Shown piece by piece: positions 9,939-19,256 of a stretch of DNA of 64,000 nucleotides; position 1 is the stretch's first letter; every line of letters begins with the position of its first letter. The notes under the pieces were generated by a model. It worked only from the letters and a program-made list of their open reading frames with translations, was not told the origin of the DNA and made no database searches. The stretch comes from Bacillus sp. SD088. Lineage in GTDB: Bacteria; Bacillota; Bacilli; Bacillales; Bacillaceae_C. The stretch is taken from NCBI RefSeq assembly GCF_017355205.1, contig NZ_JADIJK010000016.1:48909-112908 (forward strand), in the 5' to 3' direction. Both the position numbers and the translations under genes were made by a program.

Positions 9939-10171
9939 CATTTTACCGGATTCTTCATGAGTTCGTATTCGTAGTAGGATTCTACGCACCATTTTTACCA
10001 GATTTCAAGTGAATTTAGGTACGTAGGGTCCGTCTACGGACACTTTTTATCAGGATTTAAAAGATTTTGTGTACGTAGGAGTCTCTATGCGCATTTTTTA
10101 CTAGGATTCAAGTGCTTTTGAGTTCATAGAATCCCCCAACGTACTATTTGCCAGATTTCTAACGAGTTCAC
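9939..10171. repeat. degenerate 51-bp tandem repeat, about 4.5 units
   Basis: Units begin near 9939, 9990, 10041, 10092 and 10144. Each opens with a CATTTTTACCAGGATT-like segment. The complete units then hold GTACGTAGG...TCTACGCA, an inverted repeat (for example CGTAG/CTACG) that could form a small hairpin. Period is 51-52 bp and units differ at many positions. No reading frame runs through it. It lies at the left edge of the accessory block. Confidence 0.85.
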
Positions 10172-10406
10172 TTTACCAAGCGCATGAAGAACCTAGCTGC
10201 TTTTCCGAAATTCAAATTTTTTAAGCGTTTCATTTTTAACATTTTAATAGGTTACCATTTATGTTACGCTTGAACTACGAAGCTTTGAAAGGAGAAAGAG
10301 AATAATTATCTTTTTGCGAAAGCGCATACATATTTAAGGGTTAAGATACTGAAACGTAGCGGTGTTTTTAGAGTACCGTGATAGTAAATAATACGAGGTG
10401 AAGCAT

Positions 10407-11141
10407 ATGGAATTTCAAGGGAAAAGCGCGTTTATTACTGGTGGAAGTGGGGGAATTGGAAGAACGGCTGCTATTGAACTAGCAAAGCGAGGCGCCCGCG
10501 TTTTTATAGCGGATATCAACGAGGAGGGCGGACGGGAAACTGTTGCAATGATTGAGGAAAATGGTGGGGAGAGCCATTTTCAACGAACCGATATCACCAT
10601 TGAACAGAATGTTATTGATTCTATTTCTTTGTGTAATCAAATGTATGACAAAATTGACTTTGCTGTAAATAATGCAGGTATTGTAATTGGGGCAATGTTG
10701 GCTGATCTTAACGAAGAAGATTGGGATAAGGTCATCAATGTTAATTTGAAGGGAACATGGTTGTGTATGAAGCATGAAATACAATTGATGAAAAAAAAGC
10801 AATACGGATCAATTGTAAACACAGCATCTATAGCCGGAAAAATAGGATTAAAGCATCATGGGGCATATGTGCCTAGCAAGCATGGGATCATTGGCTTGAC
10901 GAAGAGCGCAGCAGTAGAATACGGAGAATATGGGATTCGGGTGAATGCCGTTTGCCCTGGAACAGTTCATACTTCTTGGGTACACCGGGTAACGAAAAAG
11001 CTGAGTAACTTGCATCCGTTGGACAGGATCGGCGAAACGGAAGAGATTGCAGAGGCGATCATCTGGTTATGTTCGGATAAATCGTCTTATGTAACCGGCC
11101 ATTCCATGGTAATTGATGGAGGAAGAATTGCTGGCGAATGA
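10407..11141 (+). CDS. SDR-family NAD(P)-dependent oxidoreductase
   Basis: Classical short-chain dehydrogenase/reductase of 244 aa. The cofactor site is TGGSGGIG (residues about 10-17), DI follows the second strand, NNAG is near residue 89, and the catalytic Ser (NTASIAG) precedes the Tyr-x-x-x-Lys motif (YVPSK, about residue 152). The acidic residue after the second strand (ADINEE) suggests NAD rather than NADP, which is an inference. The substrate is unknown. ATG 10407 is chosen because GAGGTG lies 6 bases upstream; GTG 10398 would overlap that site. It is the first gene of the accessory block and is followed by two glyoxalase-fold genes. Confidence 0.85.
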   Translation: MEFQGKSAFITGGSGGIGRTAAIELAKRGARVFIADINEEGGRETVAMIEENGGESHFQRTDITIEQNVIDSISLCNQMYDKIDFAVNNAGIVIGAMLADLNEEDWDKVINVNLKGTWLCMKHEIQLMKKKQYGSIVNTASIAGKIGLKHHGAYVPSKHGIIGLTKSAAVEYGEYGIRVNAVCPGTVHTSWVHRVTKKLSNLHPLDRIGETEEIAEAIIWLCSDKSSYVTGHSMVIDGGRIAGE

Positions 11142-11270
11142 TTGTTGCAGGTAAAGTGGGCTGAAATGCATATCCGTTTTTTAAAAAGGGAGGATGGCTG
11201 GTTTGACAAATAAAAATGAAAAAAATGGAACTTGATGTAGATCGGAAATAATCTATTTGGAGGCTAACGA

Positions 11271-11678
11271 ATGACAAAAGTTAATATCAAAGGTTCCGCC
11301 TTCGTTATGCTAGTTAAAAACTTGGAACAAACGGTTCAGTTTTATTCTGAGTTAGGTTTCAAACATGAAGTGATTGGAGAGAAAGTGCCACATCATCATG
11401 TTTCAAGGGGGTCACTGACCCTTATTCTTGTTGAAGCTAGACAAGAAAACGAGGTGAAGACAATCAGTTCCAGTTACGAGGAGCAATACTTTGATGTGTA
11501 TTGTTATACGAATGCGGTAGATTTGTTAACTCGTGAATTCACAGATAAAAAGGTATTGATCGTTAGAGGACCTAATTATGATAATTTTTGGAGCGAGGTT
11601 ACTATCCGGGATATAAATGGGTATCAAATATCATTCGGTGGAGGAATTGTAAACAAATCCCTAGTTTCGGATAGATGA
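11271..11678 (+). CDS. VOC (glyoxalase/bleomycin-resistance fold) protein
   Basis: A 135 aa protein of the vicinal-oxygen-chelate superfamily. Visible are the opening strand and helix (AFVMLVKNLEQTVQFYSELGFKH) and the closing segment (EVTIRDINGYQISFGGG). The usual metal residues (His at the start, Glu near the end) are not obvious: the N-terminal strand has no His and the closing strand reads YQISF, where many members have a Glu. It may therefore be a non-metal binding member. TTTGGAGGC forms the ribosome site before ATG 11271. Function is unknown. Its stop overlaps the start of a 50-codon frame. Confidence 0.7.
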   Translation: MTKVNIKGSAFVMLVKNLEQTVQFYSELGFKHEVIGEKVPHHHVSRGSLTLILVEARQENEVKTISSSYEEQYFDVYCYTNAVDLLTREFTDKKVLIVRGPNYDNFWSEVTIRDINGYQISFGGGIVNKSLVSDR

Positions 11679-11827
11679 TAGAAAGCGATCTAATAAAGAC
11701 AACGTTCGTATGTAAATATTTCGAAGAAGGCGCTGACCAACTTCGCTTCGATCCTTGGTTGCCGAAAAGAACAAATCAAGAAGAAAAGCTTAAGATAAGA
11801 ACTATCTATGACCAGCCCAGGTCATGA
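11675..11827 (+). CDS. small ORF of unknown function (50 aa), coupled to the preceding VOC gene
   Basis: The frame starts at ATG 11675 and overlaps the stop of the preceding gene (ATGA), an arrangement typical of translational coupling. The product begins MIESDLIKTTFVCKYFEEGA, has a charged middle (FDPWLPKRTNQEEKLKI) and ends YDQPRS. The composition looks protein-like, without low-complexity or repeat character. No family is recognised. It could equally be the remaining piece of a longer, decayed gene. No separate ribosome site is visible beyond the upstream coding sequence. Confidence 0.4.
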   Translation: MIESDLIKTTFVCKYFEEGADQLRFDPWLPKRTNQEEKLKIRTIYDQPRS

Positions 11828-11868
11828 ATGCGGAACATTGTATGATTAAAACATGGAGATGAAATCTT

Positions 11869-12255
11869 TTGAGTAAATTAATAGAGAATGTGGATCATGT
11901 TCAATTACCTGTCACTGATATGGATGGGGCAGTTAGTTGGTGCAAAGAAGTACTAGGATTGAAATCGCTTACAGTCTATCCTCATGCTGCATGGCTTAAA
12001 TTTAACTTGGGGCCAGTATTAATGCTGCACTACAGTACAAAAAATGATAAAACACAATGGTTATCGGAAGACAATTTTCCAATGCCGTCATTTATGTTTT
12101 TGACAAAACACATTGATTTGCTACATTCCACACTGCAAACTCATGAAGTAAGGATAAGACAGTATGAAGATCATGGTTTTGGATGGGTTATCAAATTTAT
12201 TGATCCATTCGGAAATGAACTAGGAGCTTATCAACCCAAGAAAGAAACGGAATAA
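11869..12255 (+). CDS. VOC (glyoxalase/bleomycin-resistance fold) protein
   Basis: A 128 aa single-domain vicinal-oxygen-chelate protein. The pattern is the usual one: DHVQLPVTDMDGAVSWCKEVLGL at the start, AWLKFNLGPVLMLHY in the middle and IKFIDPFGNELGAYQ at the end. The His in DHVQLP and the Glu in GNELGAY sit where metal ligands are expected, so this copy, unlike its neighbour at 11271, probably keeps a metal site. The start TTG 11869 has GGAGAT upstream. It could act on a small electrophile or oxidised metabolite together with the SDR upstream; that is inference from proximity. Confidence 0.75.
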   Translation: MSKLIENVDHVQLPVTDMDGAVSWCKEVLGLKSLTVYPHAAWLKFNLGPVLMLHYSTKNDKTQWLSEDNFPMPSFMFLTKHIDLLHSTLQTHEVRIRQYEDHGFGWVIKFIDPFGNELGAYQPKKETE

Positions 12256-12257
12256 AG

Positions 12258-12400
12258 AGGCTGGGGACAAAACTAAAATGTTAAGCTCTCAAGACGAACA
12301 ATGCATTACCTTAGCGAAGTATATTTCCGGAGCGGAGGTATATGCACCCAAGTAGTTCGGTTTTTCCCGGCCCCTAAAGGTTGGAGCCACTTATGAAGGG
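12258..12400. repeat. probable decayed intergenic repeat
   Basis: Begins AGAGGCTGGGGACAAAAC, a motif I recall as a common intergenic repeat start in Bacillaceae, and contains an imperfect palindrome GTATATTTCCGGAGCGGAGGTATAT (given here in two parts: GTATATTTCC, GGAGCGGAGGTATAT). Followed by the ribosome-site region of the first MutS-like gene. Assigned from composition and memory, not from a second copy in this window. Confidence 0.35.
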
Positions 12401-12411
12401 TTTGAAGAACG

Positions 12412-13941
12412 ATGAAATATCAAAGTATTTTATTTGACCATAGCGTTGAGGCGAAAATTCGATCAAGATGTGGAAACGCTAAGTTTTTTCATGATGTTCA
12501 TATGGATACAATTATCAAAAGTATTTTAGCTGGAAAAGAAGAATACGACCTTGAATGGTTATTTTATTATAAGCTGCCGAATATTGCTGCAATCAAGTAT
12601 CGACTCGATATCATGAAAGACATCGATGGTTGTGATTTACTCGAACATTTTTCCGAGTTTTCTCGAGCTATGAAAAAGGTGCGGAAATACGTAAGCAATA
12701 GTGAACTTTCCAAGGACCAGCATCAGTCGCAAAAATGGGTGCTTGATGCTGCATTTTCCTATTGTAATGGAATTATCAACTTACATCGTATCCTGAATGC
12801 TGCTGATTTAAAATCAATAGGCATGCAGAATTTTTTAAAGTGGATCAGCTATTTTGTTAATAGTCCCTACTTTATTACCTTGTGGAAAGAAACTTCTGAG
12901 CTACAAAAGGCCTTTGCTGCTATCCATTATAGTATAATCCTATCTGAAGATAATATTGCAATTTACCCACAGGATGATGAAATGGATTACTGTCAATCAT
13001 TAAGTAAGACCTTTCAGCAAGAGCACGATGAAACGGAGAATTATAGTATTCGCCTGTTTGCTGGACTACAATTTTCAGAGATAGAAAGAGATATTTTAAC
13101 AATTATTAGAAAGCAACATCCAACCTCTTTCCTTAAGCTTAAAGCATACTATGAAAACTATCTAACATTTATCAATAGTTCTATTATGACATTTGAGCAC
13201 GAAATTCAATTTTACATTGCTTGTTTGGAGTACTTTCAGACCTTCAAAGATTTAGGACTAGACTATTGTTACCCCGTAATCTCTAAGCGTAAAGACGTGC
13301 AAATTGTTTCGGGATACGATCTTTCTCTGGCTACCTCTCATTTACCTTTAGGAACAAGCATTATTTGCAATGATTTTTCTGTTAATGAAAATGAGAAAAT
13401 TTGTGTATTAACCGGGCCAAACCAAGGAGGGAAAACGACCTTTGCCAGATCACTTGGACAAATTTTTTACTTGAGTGCAATTGGTTGCCCAGTACCATGT
13501 AAAGATGCAAACCTTTATTTTTTCGACCAGCTGTTTACTCATTTTAGTTCAGAAGAACAATTTGGTACGAATACGGGGCAATTACAGGATGAACTTCTTA
13601 GGCTGAAAACAATATTAAAGCAGGCTACTGGTGAGAGTGTCATACTATTTAACGAGATTTTTTCCACAACAGCTACTCGCGATGGGTATGATATGGGAAA
13701 GAAGGTATTACGAAAATTAATGCACCAAGGAACTCTATGTTTATATGTTACCCATCTTTTTGAATTAGCTAATGCACTTGATAATACGGTGAGCTTAGTA
13801 TCAACGGTTGACCCAAAAGATTCCTCAAAAAGAACTTATAGAATCAGGAGAAGACCTACGGATGGTTTGGTGTATGCCGCAAGTATTGTCGAGAAATATG
13901 ACCTTACACCATCAAGAATAAAGGAGAGAATCCTAAGATGA
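12412..13941 (+). CDS. MutS-like ATPase, first of an adjacent pair
   Basis: A 509 aa protein with a MutS-family ATPase in its C-terminal part. Walker A is GPNQGGKTTF (about residue 338), the Walker B region is ESVILFNEIFS and the His-containing switch is YVTHLFEL. The N-terminal 300 residues are mostly helical and resemble the core/lever part of MutS. The mismatch-binding domain with its Phe-x-Glu motif and the MutS2 Smr nuclease are both absent. It is therefore unlikely to be an ordinary mismatch-repair MutS. The stop overlaps the start of the next MutS-like gene by 4 bp, so the two are probably made together, perhaps as a heterodimer. No strong ribosome site is visible. Confidence 0.8.
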   Translation: MKYQSILFDHSVEAKIRSRCGNAKFFHDVHMDTIIKSILAGKEEYDLEWLFYYKLPNIAAIKYRLDIMKDIDGCDLLEHFSEFSRAMKKVRKYVSNSELSKDQHQSQKWVLDAAFSYCNGIINLHRILNAADLKSIGMQNFLKWISYFVNSPYFITLWKETSELQKAFAAIHYSIILSEDNIAIYPQDDEMDYCQSLSKTFQQEHDETENYSIRLFAGLQFSEIERDILTIIRKQHPTSFLKLKAYYENYLTFINSSIMTFEHEIQFYIACLEYFQTFKDLGLDYCYPVISKRKDVQIVSGYDLSLATSHLPLGTSIICNDFSVNENEKICVLTGPNQGGKTTFARSLGQIFYLSAIGCPVPCKDANLYFFDQLFTHFSSEEQFGTNTGQLQDELLRLKTILKQATGESVILFNEIFSTTATRDGYDMGKKVLRKLMHQGTLCLYVTHLFELANALDNTVSLVSTVDPKDSSKRTYRIRRRPTDGLVYAASIVEKYDLTPSRIKERILR

Positions 13942-15431
13942 GACCGATGTTGCTCTATGAATCTCAAGAATTTATTCCAAGCCTTGAATTGGATGACCAA
14001 GAATTAATGCAAGATTTGCACATAGATCCACTTTTACAAACCATGTCCCAGGGCGATCCATTTCTTTATCAAACGACAAAGAAAATTATCTTACATAGTG
14101 AAACCAATCGTGATGTTCTCCTATATAGGCAGCATATCTTAAAGGATAGTATAAACAATCCTGTGCTCATCAAAAAGATATATAGCATAGCTTCAGAAAT
14201 TGTAGAAGAATCCAAGGATTATCGTTATGTTATGAAACCAAATATTTCCCCTGGTATAGCTTTTTGGGAAAAGATGACAACAGTAGTGACTTTATTAGCG
14301 TTTATTTTACCTAAATTGCGAGAACTGCGGAATTTGAATAAAAGCACTAAACATGAATATCACTCAAAAGCACTTATTACTTTATTTAAGCAAATGGATA
14401 AAGCATATCCTGATTCGTTTCTAACAGAGGCTAACACACATCTTATTCTGCTTCAAAAGACTCTTAAAACGAGCCAACTCAGAATTGGTGCAAGAATTGG
14501 AGAGGGACTTAAGGGAACGGATTATTTGCTTAGAGAGTTGGATGCGAGAACTCCAACTTTTATAACCAAAAAAAAGATAAGATCATCCAATTTGCCTAGT
14601 TTTGCATATAACTTAAATGAAATGAAAGAAAAAATCTTTAATAATATCTTAGTTATTATCAAACGTTTTCTTGATCACACTTTAAAATTCATTGATGTAT
14701 TACGTTTTGAGAGCAGTTTCTATGTGAGCTGCGTATATTTACACGAGGAACTTACTAAGAAGGGATGCCAACTATCTTTTCCAGTACCACTTAACACTAA
14801 CGTGAGATCCTTAACTTTTAGGGGATTATATGACCCTAGCTTGGCCATTAGTTTGGGACAACAACCGATTACCAATGACCTACAGGCAGACGAGATGACT
14901 TTATTTATGATTACAGGAGCGAATCAAGGTGGAAAATCGACTTTTTTACGAAGCATTGGCTTAGCACAGCTAATGATGCAATGCGGTCTATTTGTCCCTG
15001 CCACCTTTTTTCAAGCTAACTTATGTGATCGAATATTTACTTATTTTACTCGGGAAGAGGATGACAATCTAAATAGCGGTAAGTTGGATGAGGAGCTATC
15101 AAAACTAGATCACATCGTGGACGAACTTACTCCTAGCTCTCTCCTTCTAATGAATGAACCCTTTGCCTCTACTGCAGAAAGAGAGGGATCTGTCATAGCT
15201 AGGGACATGCTTGCTGTTTTTTATGAACTAAAACTTAAGGTTTTTATTGTTACTCACTTTTATGAATTATCAAGAGGATTGTACGAGAGAAGTCTCGAAG
15301 ACGCTCTCTTTTTAATGGCTGAGCGGCTTCCTTTTGGAAAGCGATCTTTTAAGCTTACTTTAGGAGAACCTCTTCCAACAAGTTATGGTCATGATTTATT
15401 TAGTGAGATTATTCGGGAGGGAAGAAATTAA
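13938..15431 (+). CDS. MutS-like ATPase, second of an adjacent pair
   Basis: A 497 aa partner of the preceding gene, built the same way: helical N-terminal portion, then a MutS-type ATPase. Walker A is GANQGGKSTFLRS (about residue 328), the Walker B region is SSLLLMNEPFAS and the His switch is FIVTHFYELSRG. The two proteins share architecture but differ widely in sequence, so the pair is an old duplication. No mismatch-recognition or Smr domain is seen. ATG 13938 overlaps the previous stop (ATGA), with AAGGAGAG just upstream. Four ABC exporter genes follow 60 bp later on the same strand. Function is unknown; the context suggests a role tied to those exporters. Confidence 0.8.
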   Translation: MRPMLLYESQEFIPSLELDDQELMQDLHIDPLLQTMSQGDPFLYQTTKKIILHSETNRDVLLYRQHILKDSINNPVLIKKIYSIASEIVEESKDYRYVMKPNISPGIAFWEKMTTVVTLLAFILPKLRELRNLNKSTKHEYHSKALITLFKQMDKAYPDSFLTEANTHLILLQKTLKTSQLRIGARIGEGLKGTDYLLRELDARTPTFITKKKIRSSNLPSFAYNLNEMKEKIFNNILVIIKRFLDHTLKFIDVLRFESSFYVSCVYLHEELTKKGCQLSFPVPLNTNVRSLTFRGLYDPSLAISLGQQPITNDLQADEMTLFMITGANQGGKSTFLRSIGLAQLMMQCGLFVPATFFQANLCDRIFTYFTREEDDNLNSGKLDEELSKLDHIVDELTPSSLLLMNEPFASTAEREGSVIARDMLAVFYELKLKVFIVTHFYELSRGLYERSLEDALFLMAERLPFGKRSFKLTLGEPLPTSYGHDLFSEIIREGRN

Positions 15432-15493
15432 AACATACATGTAGAAATACAGATACCGTTTTGGCCGTAATTCTTGTAAAAGGAGTATACAGA

Positions 15494-17326
15494 ATGAAAA
15501 ATACGAAAGATAAGATCTCACATGGATTTTTTGATAATATGAAATTTATGTTTCGGGAACAATGGAGTTTCGAAAAGAAAGCGTTATTATTTCCGATTGT
15601 TTATATTATTTTCGATTTGATTGTTTCATTAATCGCAATATGGTTGCCAAAGGTTGTACTGGATTCGATCAATCGCTCTGTTTCACCACCTGTTTTTATA
15701 GCTACTATTGGCACAATAACCATTGGACTCATGGTTTTAAGGTATTTTAGTCACTATTCAGAACAAGGAGTTTTGAAAAGTACTGTAAAAATATTAAACA
15801 TGCACTTTTACATTGAAAAGGATTGGAAAATTCTTGATATGGACTATGCTCTCTCGTCTTCACCAGAAGGCAAAATAAAAATTGAAAAGGGACATGATGC
15901 AACAAGTAGAAATATTTTGGTGAACATGGCCTCTTTTTATCCAAATAGTACGTATTTAGTAAAAAGTCTCTTTGGCTTGATTTCTTTCAGCGCTATTATC
16001 CTGCTCTTACATCCAATTGTAATCGTGATCTTGCTCATTAGTTATCTGGCAGATGCTTATATTTCTTTTCTTATCCAGAGAATGGAACATCGAATTAAAG
16101 ATAAGCGAGCGACCATTGATAATAAAATTTACTATATGCTTCAAGAAATAAATAGTCTTGCTTTCGCCAAAGATATTCGTGTTTATCATATGAAAAATTG
16201 GATTAATCGGACAGTTCATTCGTATATGGGCGAGAAGGAACATTTAGAAAACCAGGTACAAACAAAGCACTTGATGCAAGGATTATTTGAAGTGCTTCTG
16301 TTTTTGATTAGAAATGGTGGAGGGTATATCTTCTTAATTTGGAAAATGCTCACGACTGATATGACAATCGGTGATTTTATTCTCTTCTTTGGTGCTATTA
16401 CTGGATTTGCGCAATGGTTGGAGGAAATTGTTGAGCGCTTTAAAAATCTAACTAATGCAAATTTTTCGGTTGATGATTATCGTTATTTGCTCGACACAAA
16501 AGATAAATTCAATAGAGAGAACGGGGCAAGCTTACCTGCATATGACCAGCCAGTTGAACTTGTTCTTGAAAATGTCAGTTTTAGTTATGAGGGAAGCGAT
16601 CAAGTCATTATCGATAAAATGAATCTAAAGATTCATGCAGGGGAAAAGCTTGCTATTGTTGGGGCGAACGGGGCAGGGAAGACAACCCTGATTAAACTTA
16701 TGTGCGGCCTTTTGCAACCAGTAAGTGGTCGTATTCTTATGAATGGAACAGATATTACGGAGTATAACCGAGATGAATATTATTCGCTGATTACGGCCGT
16801 GTTTCAAAATGTGAGTTTGTTACCAATGAGCATTGCACAAAATATTACATTTTGCCAGGAACCAGAGTTTGACGAAGAGAAGTTGAGCAACGTAATTCGT
16901 CAGGCGGGATTAAGTGAAAAAATCGAGCAATTACCTAATGACTATCATACCAACCTTCTTCCGAATATAACCGAAAATGGCGTTCATTTGTCTGGGGGCG
17001 AAATACAAAAATTAATGCTGGCGCGAGCCCTTTATAAAGACGCATCGCTCATTATTCTGGATGAGCCAACCGCCGCTCTGGATCCGATTGCCGAGGACTT
17101 GATGTATCAAAAATATAATGAACTGACACAAAACAAAACATCAATATTTATTTCGCATCGGCTTTCATCCACACGTTTTTGTGACAGAATCATTTATATC
17201 GAAAATGGAAACATATGTGAAACAGGATCACACGATGAACTCATGGCACGTGAAGGAAAATATAAAGAGATTTTTGATGTTCAAAGCTATTACTATAAAG
17301 AAAACAGTGGGGGAAGCTTAATATGA
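15494..17326 (+). CDS. ABC exporter subunit with fused membrane and ATPase domains (pair 1, first)
   Basis: A 610 aa half-transporter. The N-terminal membrane part (to about residue 330) has several hydrophobic segments, for example ALLFPIVYIIFDLIVSLIAI and IVIVILLISYLADAYISFL. The ATPase domain holds Walker A GANGAGKTT, signature LSGGEIQKL, Walker B LIILDEPTAALD and switch ISHRLSS. All nucleotide-site motifs are intact. The start ATG 15494 has AAAGGAG upstream; the frame stays open further back to a GTA/ATT region without a ribosome site. Its stop overlaps the next gene by 4 bp, so the two probably form a heterodimer. Substrate is unknown; peptide or lipid-like cargo is usual for this type. 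Confidence 0.85.
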   Translation: MKNTKDKISHGFFDNMKFMFREQWSFEKKALLFPIVYIIFDLIVSLIAIWLPKVVLDSINRSVSPPVFIATIGTITIGLMVLRYFSHYSEQGVLKSTVKILNMHFYIEKDWKILDMDYALSSSPEGKIKIEKGHDATSRNILVNMASFYPNSTYLVKSLFGLISFSAIILLLHPIVIVILLISYLADAYISFLIQRMEHRIKDKRATIDNKIYYMLQEINSLAFAKDIRVYHMKNWINRTVHSYMGEKEHLENQVQTKHLMQGLFEVLLFLIRNGGGYIFLIWKMLTTDMTIGDFILFFGAITGFAQWLEEIVERFKNLTNANFSVDDYRYLLDTKDKFNRENGASLPAYDQPVELVLENVSFSYEGSDQVIIDKMNLKIHAGEKLAIVGANGAGKTTLIKLMCGLLQPVSGRILMNGTDITEYNRDEYYSLITAVFQNVSLLPMSIAQNITFCQEPEFDEEKLSNVIRQAGLSEKIEQLPNDYHTNLLPNITENGVHLSGGEIQKLMLARALYKDASLIILDEPTAALDPIAEDLMYQKYNELTQNKTSIFISHRLSSTRFCDRIIYIENGNICETGSHDELMAREGKYKEIFDVQSYYYKENSGGSLI

Positions 17327-19173
17327 CCATAAAAACCCATATCAAAAAGGTTGTTGATGAATTCCGTGTCATGAACCGAGCCTGCCGTATCGTGAAGGAA
17401 TTATCTCCAAAGAATTTAGAATTCAGTGTGATAAAATCTGTCCTGGAGGCTACAGTTCCTTTCATTGCCATTTATATGTCCGCTCTTATTATCGATGAAT
17501 TGGTTGGAGAGAAAGATCTTAATGTATTGCTTTTATATGTATTAATCTCTGTGGGCGGGACCGCTCTTTTTACTGTGATCAATTTACTTTTAACGAAAAA
17601 AATAAACGTGCTCAATACAATGTTTGTACCAAACGTTAAAAACTATCTAAATAACAAAAGATATTCAATGGATTATGCGATGCAAGAAAATCCAAAATAC
17701 ACGGAATTGCATGCAAAGATCGTTGAAATTATGTTTTTAACAAACGGGGGCATGGCTGCAGTTATAAGATTAGTATGTGACATTGTAAAAAATCTTCTCT
17801 CTCTCATCATTGCTTTAGTAATATTATTTGTCTCATCTCTAGATACGATGAATGCTGGTTTTAGTGGAACTTCTATTTTATTTCTCGTATTGACATTAGC
17901 GGTGATCGTAAGCAGTGTGGTTTTTTCTGCCATAAATTCAAAAAAAGTAAGTGAGAAAGAATATAACTTGGCACAAAACAGCTCAACAAATAAATATCTG
18001 GATTACTATCATTATCATTATATGGAGGATGATCAGGCGGGGAAAGACATCCACATATTTAATCAGAGAAAATTAATCATTGGCGAAGTGCTTTCAAAGG
18101 GGCGCTTACCATGGATGAACGTTTTAAATGGAAGATACAGCCTTTACCAAAAGTATTTTGGGATTAATGTACTCATTTCAACACTTGTTGGGGGATACGC
18201 TTATATCTATGTTGGTCTCCGGGCTCTTGCTGGGTATATTACCTTAGGTGATGTAACAAAAAGTTATGCTTCTATCACAATCATTATATCTACTATCAAT
18301 AAATTATTTATTGCACTCTCTCAGGTCAAAAGTAACAACAACTATTTAAGATCGTTTTTTGAATTTATTGATGCCCCTTCCAAGCAACATACAGGGAAAC
18401 AATTACCTGAAAACAATAATGAAAATTGGGTGGTAGCCTTTCACAATGTCAGCTTTCGGTATCCAAATAGTGGGGAATACGCCGTTAAGAATGTCTCGAT
18501 GAAATTATCTTCGAATAGTCGTATTGCAGTTGTCGGAATGAATGGTTCAGGGAAAACCACCATGATCAAGTTACTTTGTGGGTTGTATCAACCAGATGAA
18601 GGCTATATCACTTTAAATGGAAAGGATATTAGAGAGTATGACCATGAGGAATATTTGAAATTATTCTCTTTAGTGTTTCAAGATTTCAAACTACTTTCCT
18701 TACCAATCGGAGAAAATATTGCAACCTCTCAAGAGTATGATGATGAAAAAGCTTGGCAATCGATAAAAGTTGCCGGGATTGATGCGTCTGTACGAAAGCT
18801 ACCATTAAAATTAAAACAATATATTTATAAATATGTCGATGGGGATGGTGTCGATCTTTCAGGCGGAGAGGAACAAAAATTGGCCATAGCTCGTGCGCAT
18901 TATAAAGATTCTCCATTTATTATACTTGATGAACCGACGGCATCCTTGGATCCGGTTGCTGAGTTTGATATTTATACTCGATTTAATGAGCTAATTGGTA
19001 AAAAGGCAGCGATCTACATTTCTCACAGACTTTCTTCATGTAAATTCTGTGACACGATTAATGTGTTTGATAGCGGTAAAATCATTCAAACTGGGAGTCA
19101 CGAAATGTTACTACAGGATACAGGCGGAAAATATTATCAATTATGGAATGCGCAGGCGCAGTATTATGCTTGA
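17323..19173 (+). CDS. ABC exporter subunit with fused membrane and ATPase domains (pair 1, second)
   Basis: A 616 aa half-transporter that overlaps the preceding gene (ATGA). Membrane segments include VPFIAIYMSALIIDELV and LLLYVLISVGGTALFTVINL. The ATPase has Walker A GMNGSGKTT, signature LSGGEEQKL, Walker B FIILDEPTASLD and switch ISHRLSS. It is closely similar in its ATPase half to the partner (both have ...DP.AE after the Walker B and a ...SHRLSS.RFCD-type run), unlike the pair at 19257 and 20993. This supports a heterodimer with the gene at 15494. The cargo cannot be deduced. Confidence 0.85.
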   Translation: MTIKTHIKKVVDEFRVMNRACRIVKELSPKNLEFSVIKSVLEATVPFIAIYMSALIIDELVGEKDLNVLLLYVLISVGGTALFTVINLLLTKKINVLNTMFVPNVKNYLNNKRYSMDYAMQENPKYTELHAKIVEIMFLTNGGMAAVIRLVCDIVKNLLSLIIALVILFVSSLDTMNAGFSGTSILFLVLTLAVIVSSVVFSAINSKKVSEKEYNLAQNSSTNKYLDYYHYHYMEDDQAGKDIHIFNQRKLIIGEVLSKGRLPWMNVLNGRYSLYQKYFGINVLISTLVGGYAYIYVGLRALAGYITLGDVTKSYASITIIISTINKLFIALSQVKSNNNYLRSFFEFIDAPSKQHTGKQLPENNNENWVVAFHNVSFRYPNSGEYAVKNVSMKLSSNSRIAVVGMNGSGKTTMIKLLCGLYQPDEGYITLNGKDIREYDHEEYLKLFSLVFQDFKLLSLPIGENIATSQEYDDEKAWQSIKVAGIDASVRKLPLKLKQYIYKYVDGDGVDLSGGEEQKLAIARAHYKDSPFIILDEPTASLDPVAEFDIYTRFNELIGKKAAIYISHRLSSCKFCDTINVFDSGKIIQTGSHEMLLQDTGGKYYQLWNAQAQYYA

Positions 19174-19256
19174 AAATTAGTGCGGATGGGTTTCAAGATA
19201 TAATTAATGTTTCTCCATGGAATTTCTATCTTAGTTAAGAAAGGAAGTGATAGTTT

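Noticed and set aside
10317..10331. cre-like GCGAAAGCGCATACA before the SDR gene
   Set aside because: Departs from the cre consensus at several positions and has no promoter that can be placed beside it; kept only as a remark.
12278..12355. 25-codon frame before the first MutS-like gene
   Set aside because: It lies inside what looks like a decayed intergenic repeat with an AGAGGCTGGGGACAAAAC start, has a poor ribosome site and no leader-like features.
12412..15431. Interpretation of the MutS-like pair as mutS/mutL or MutS2
   Set aside because: Both lack the mismatch-recognition domain and Smr nuclease, and neither has MutL features.
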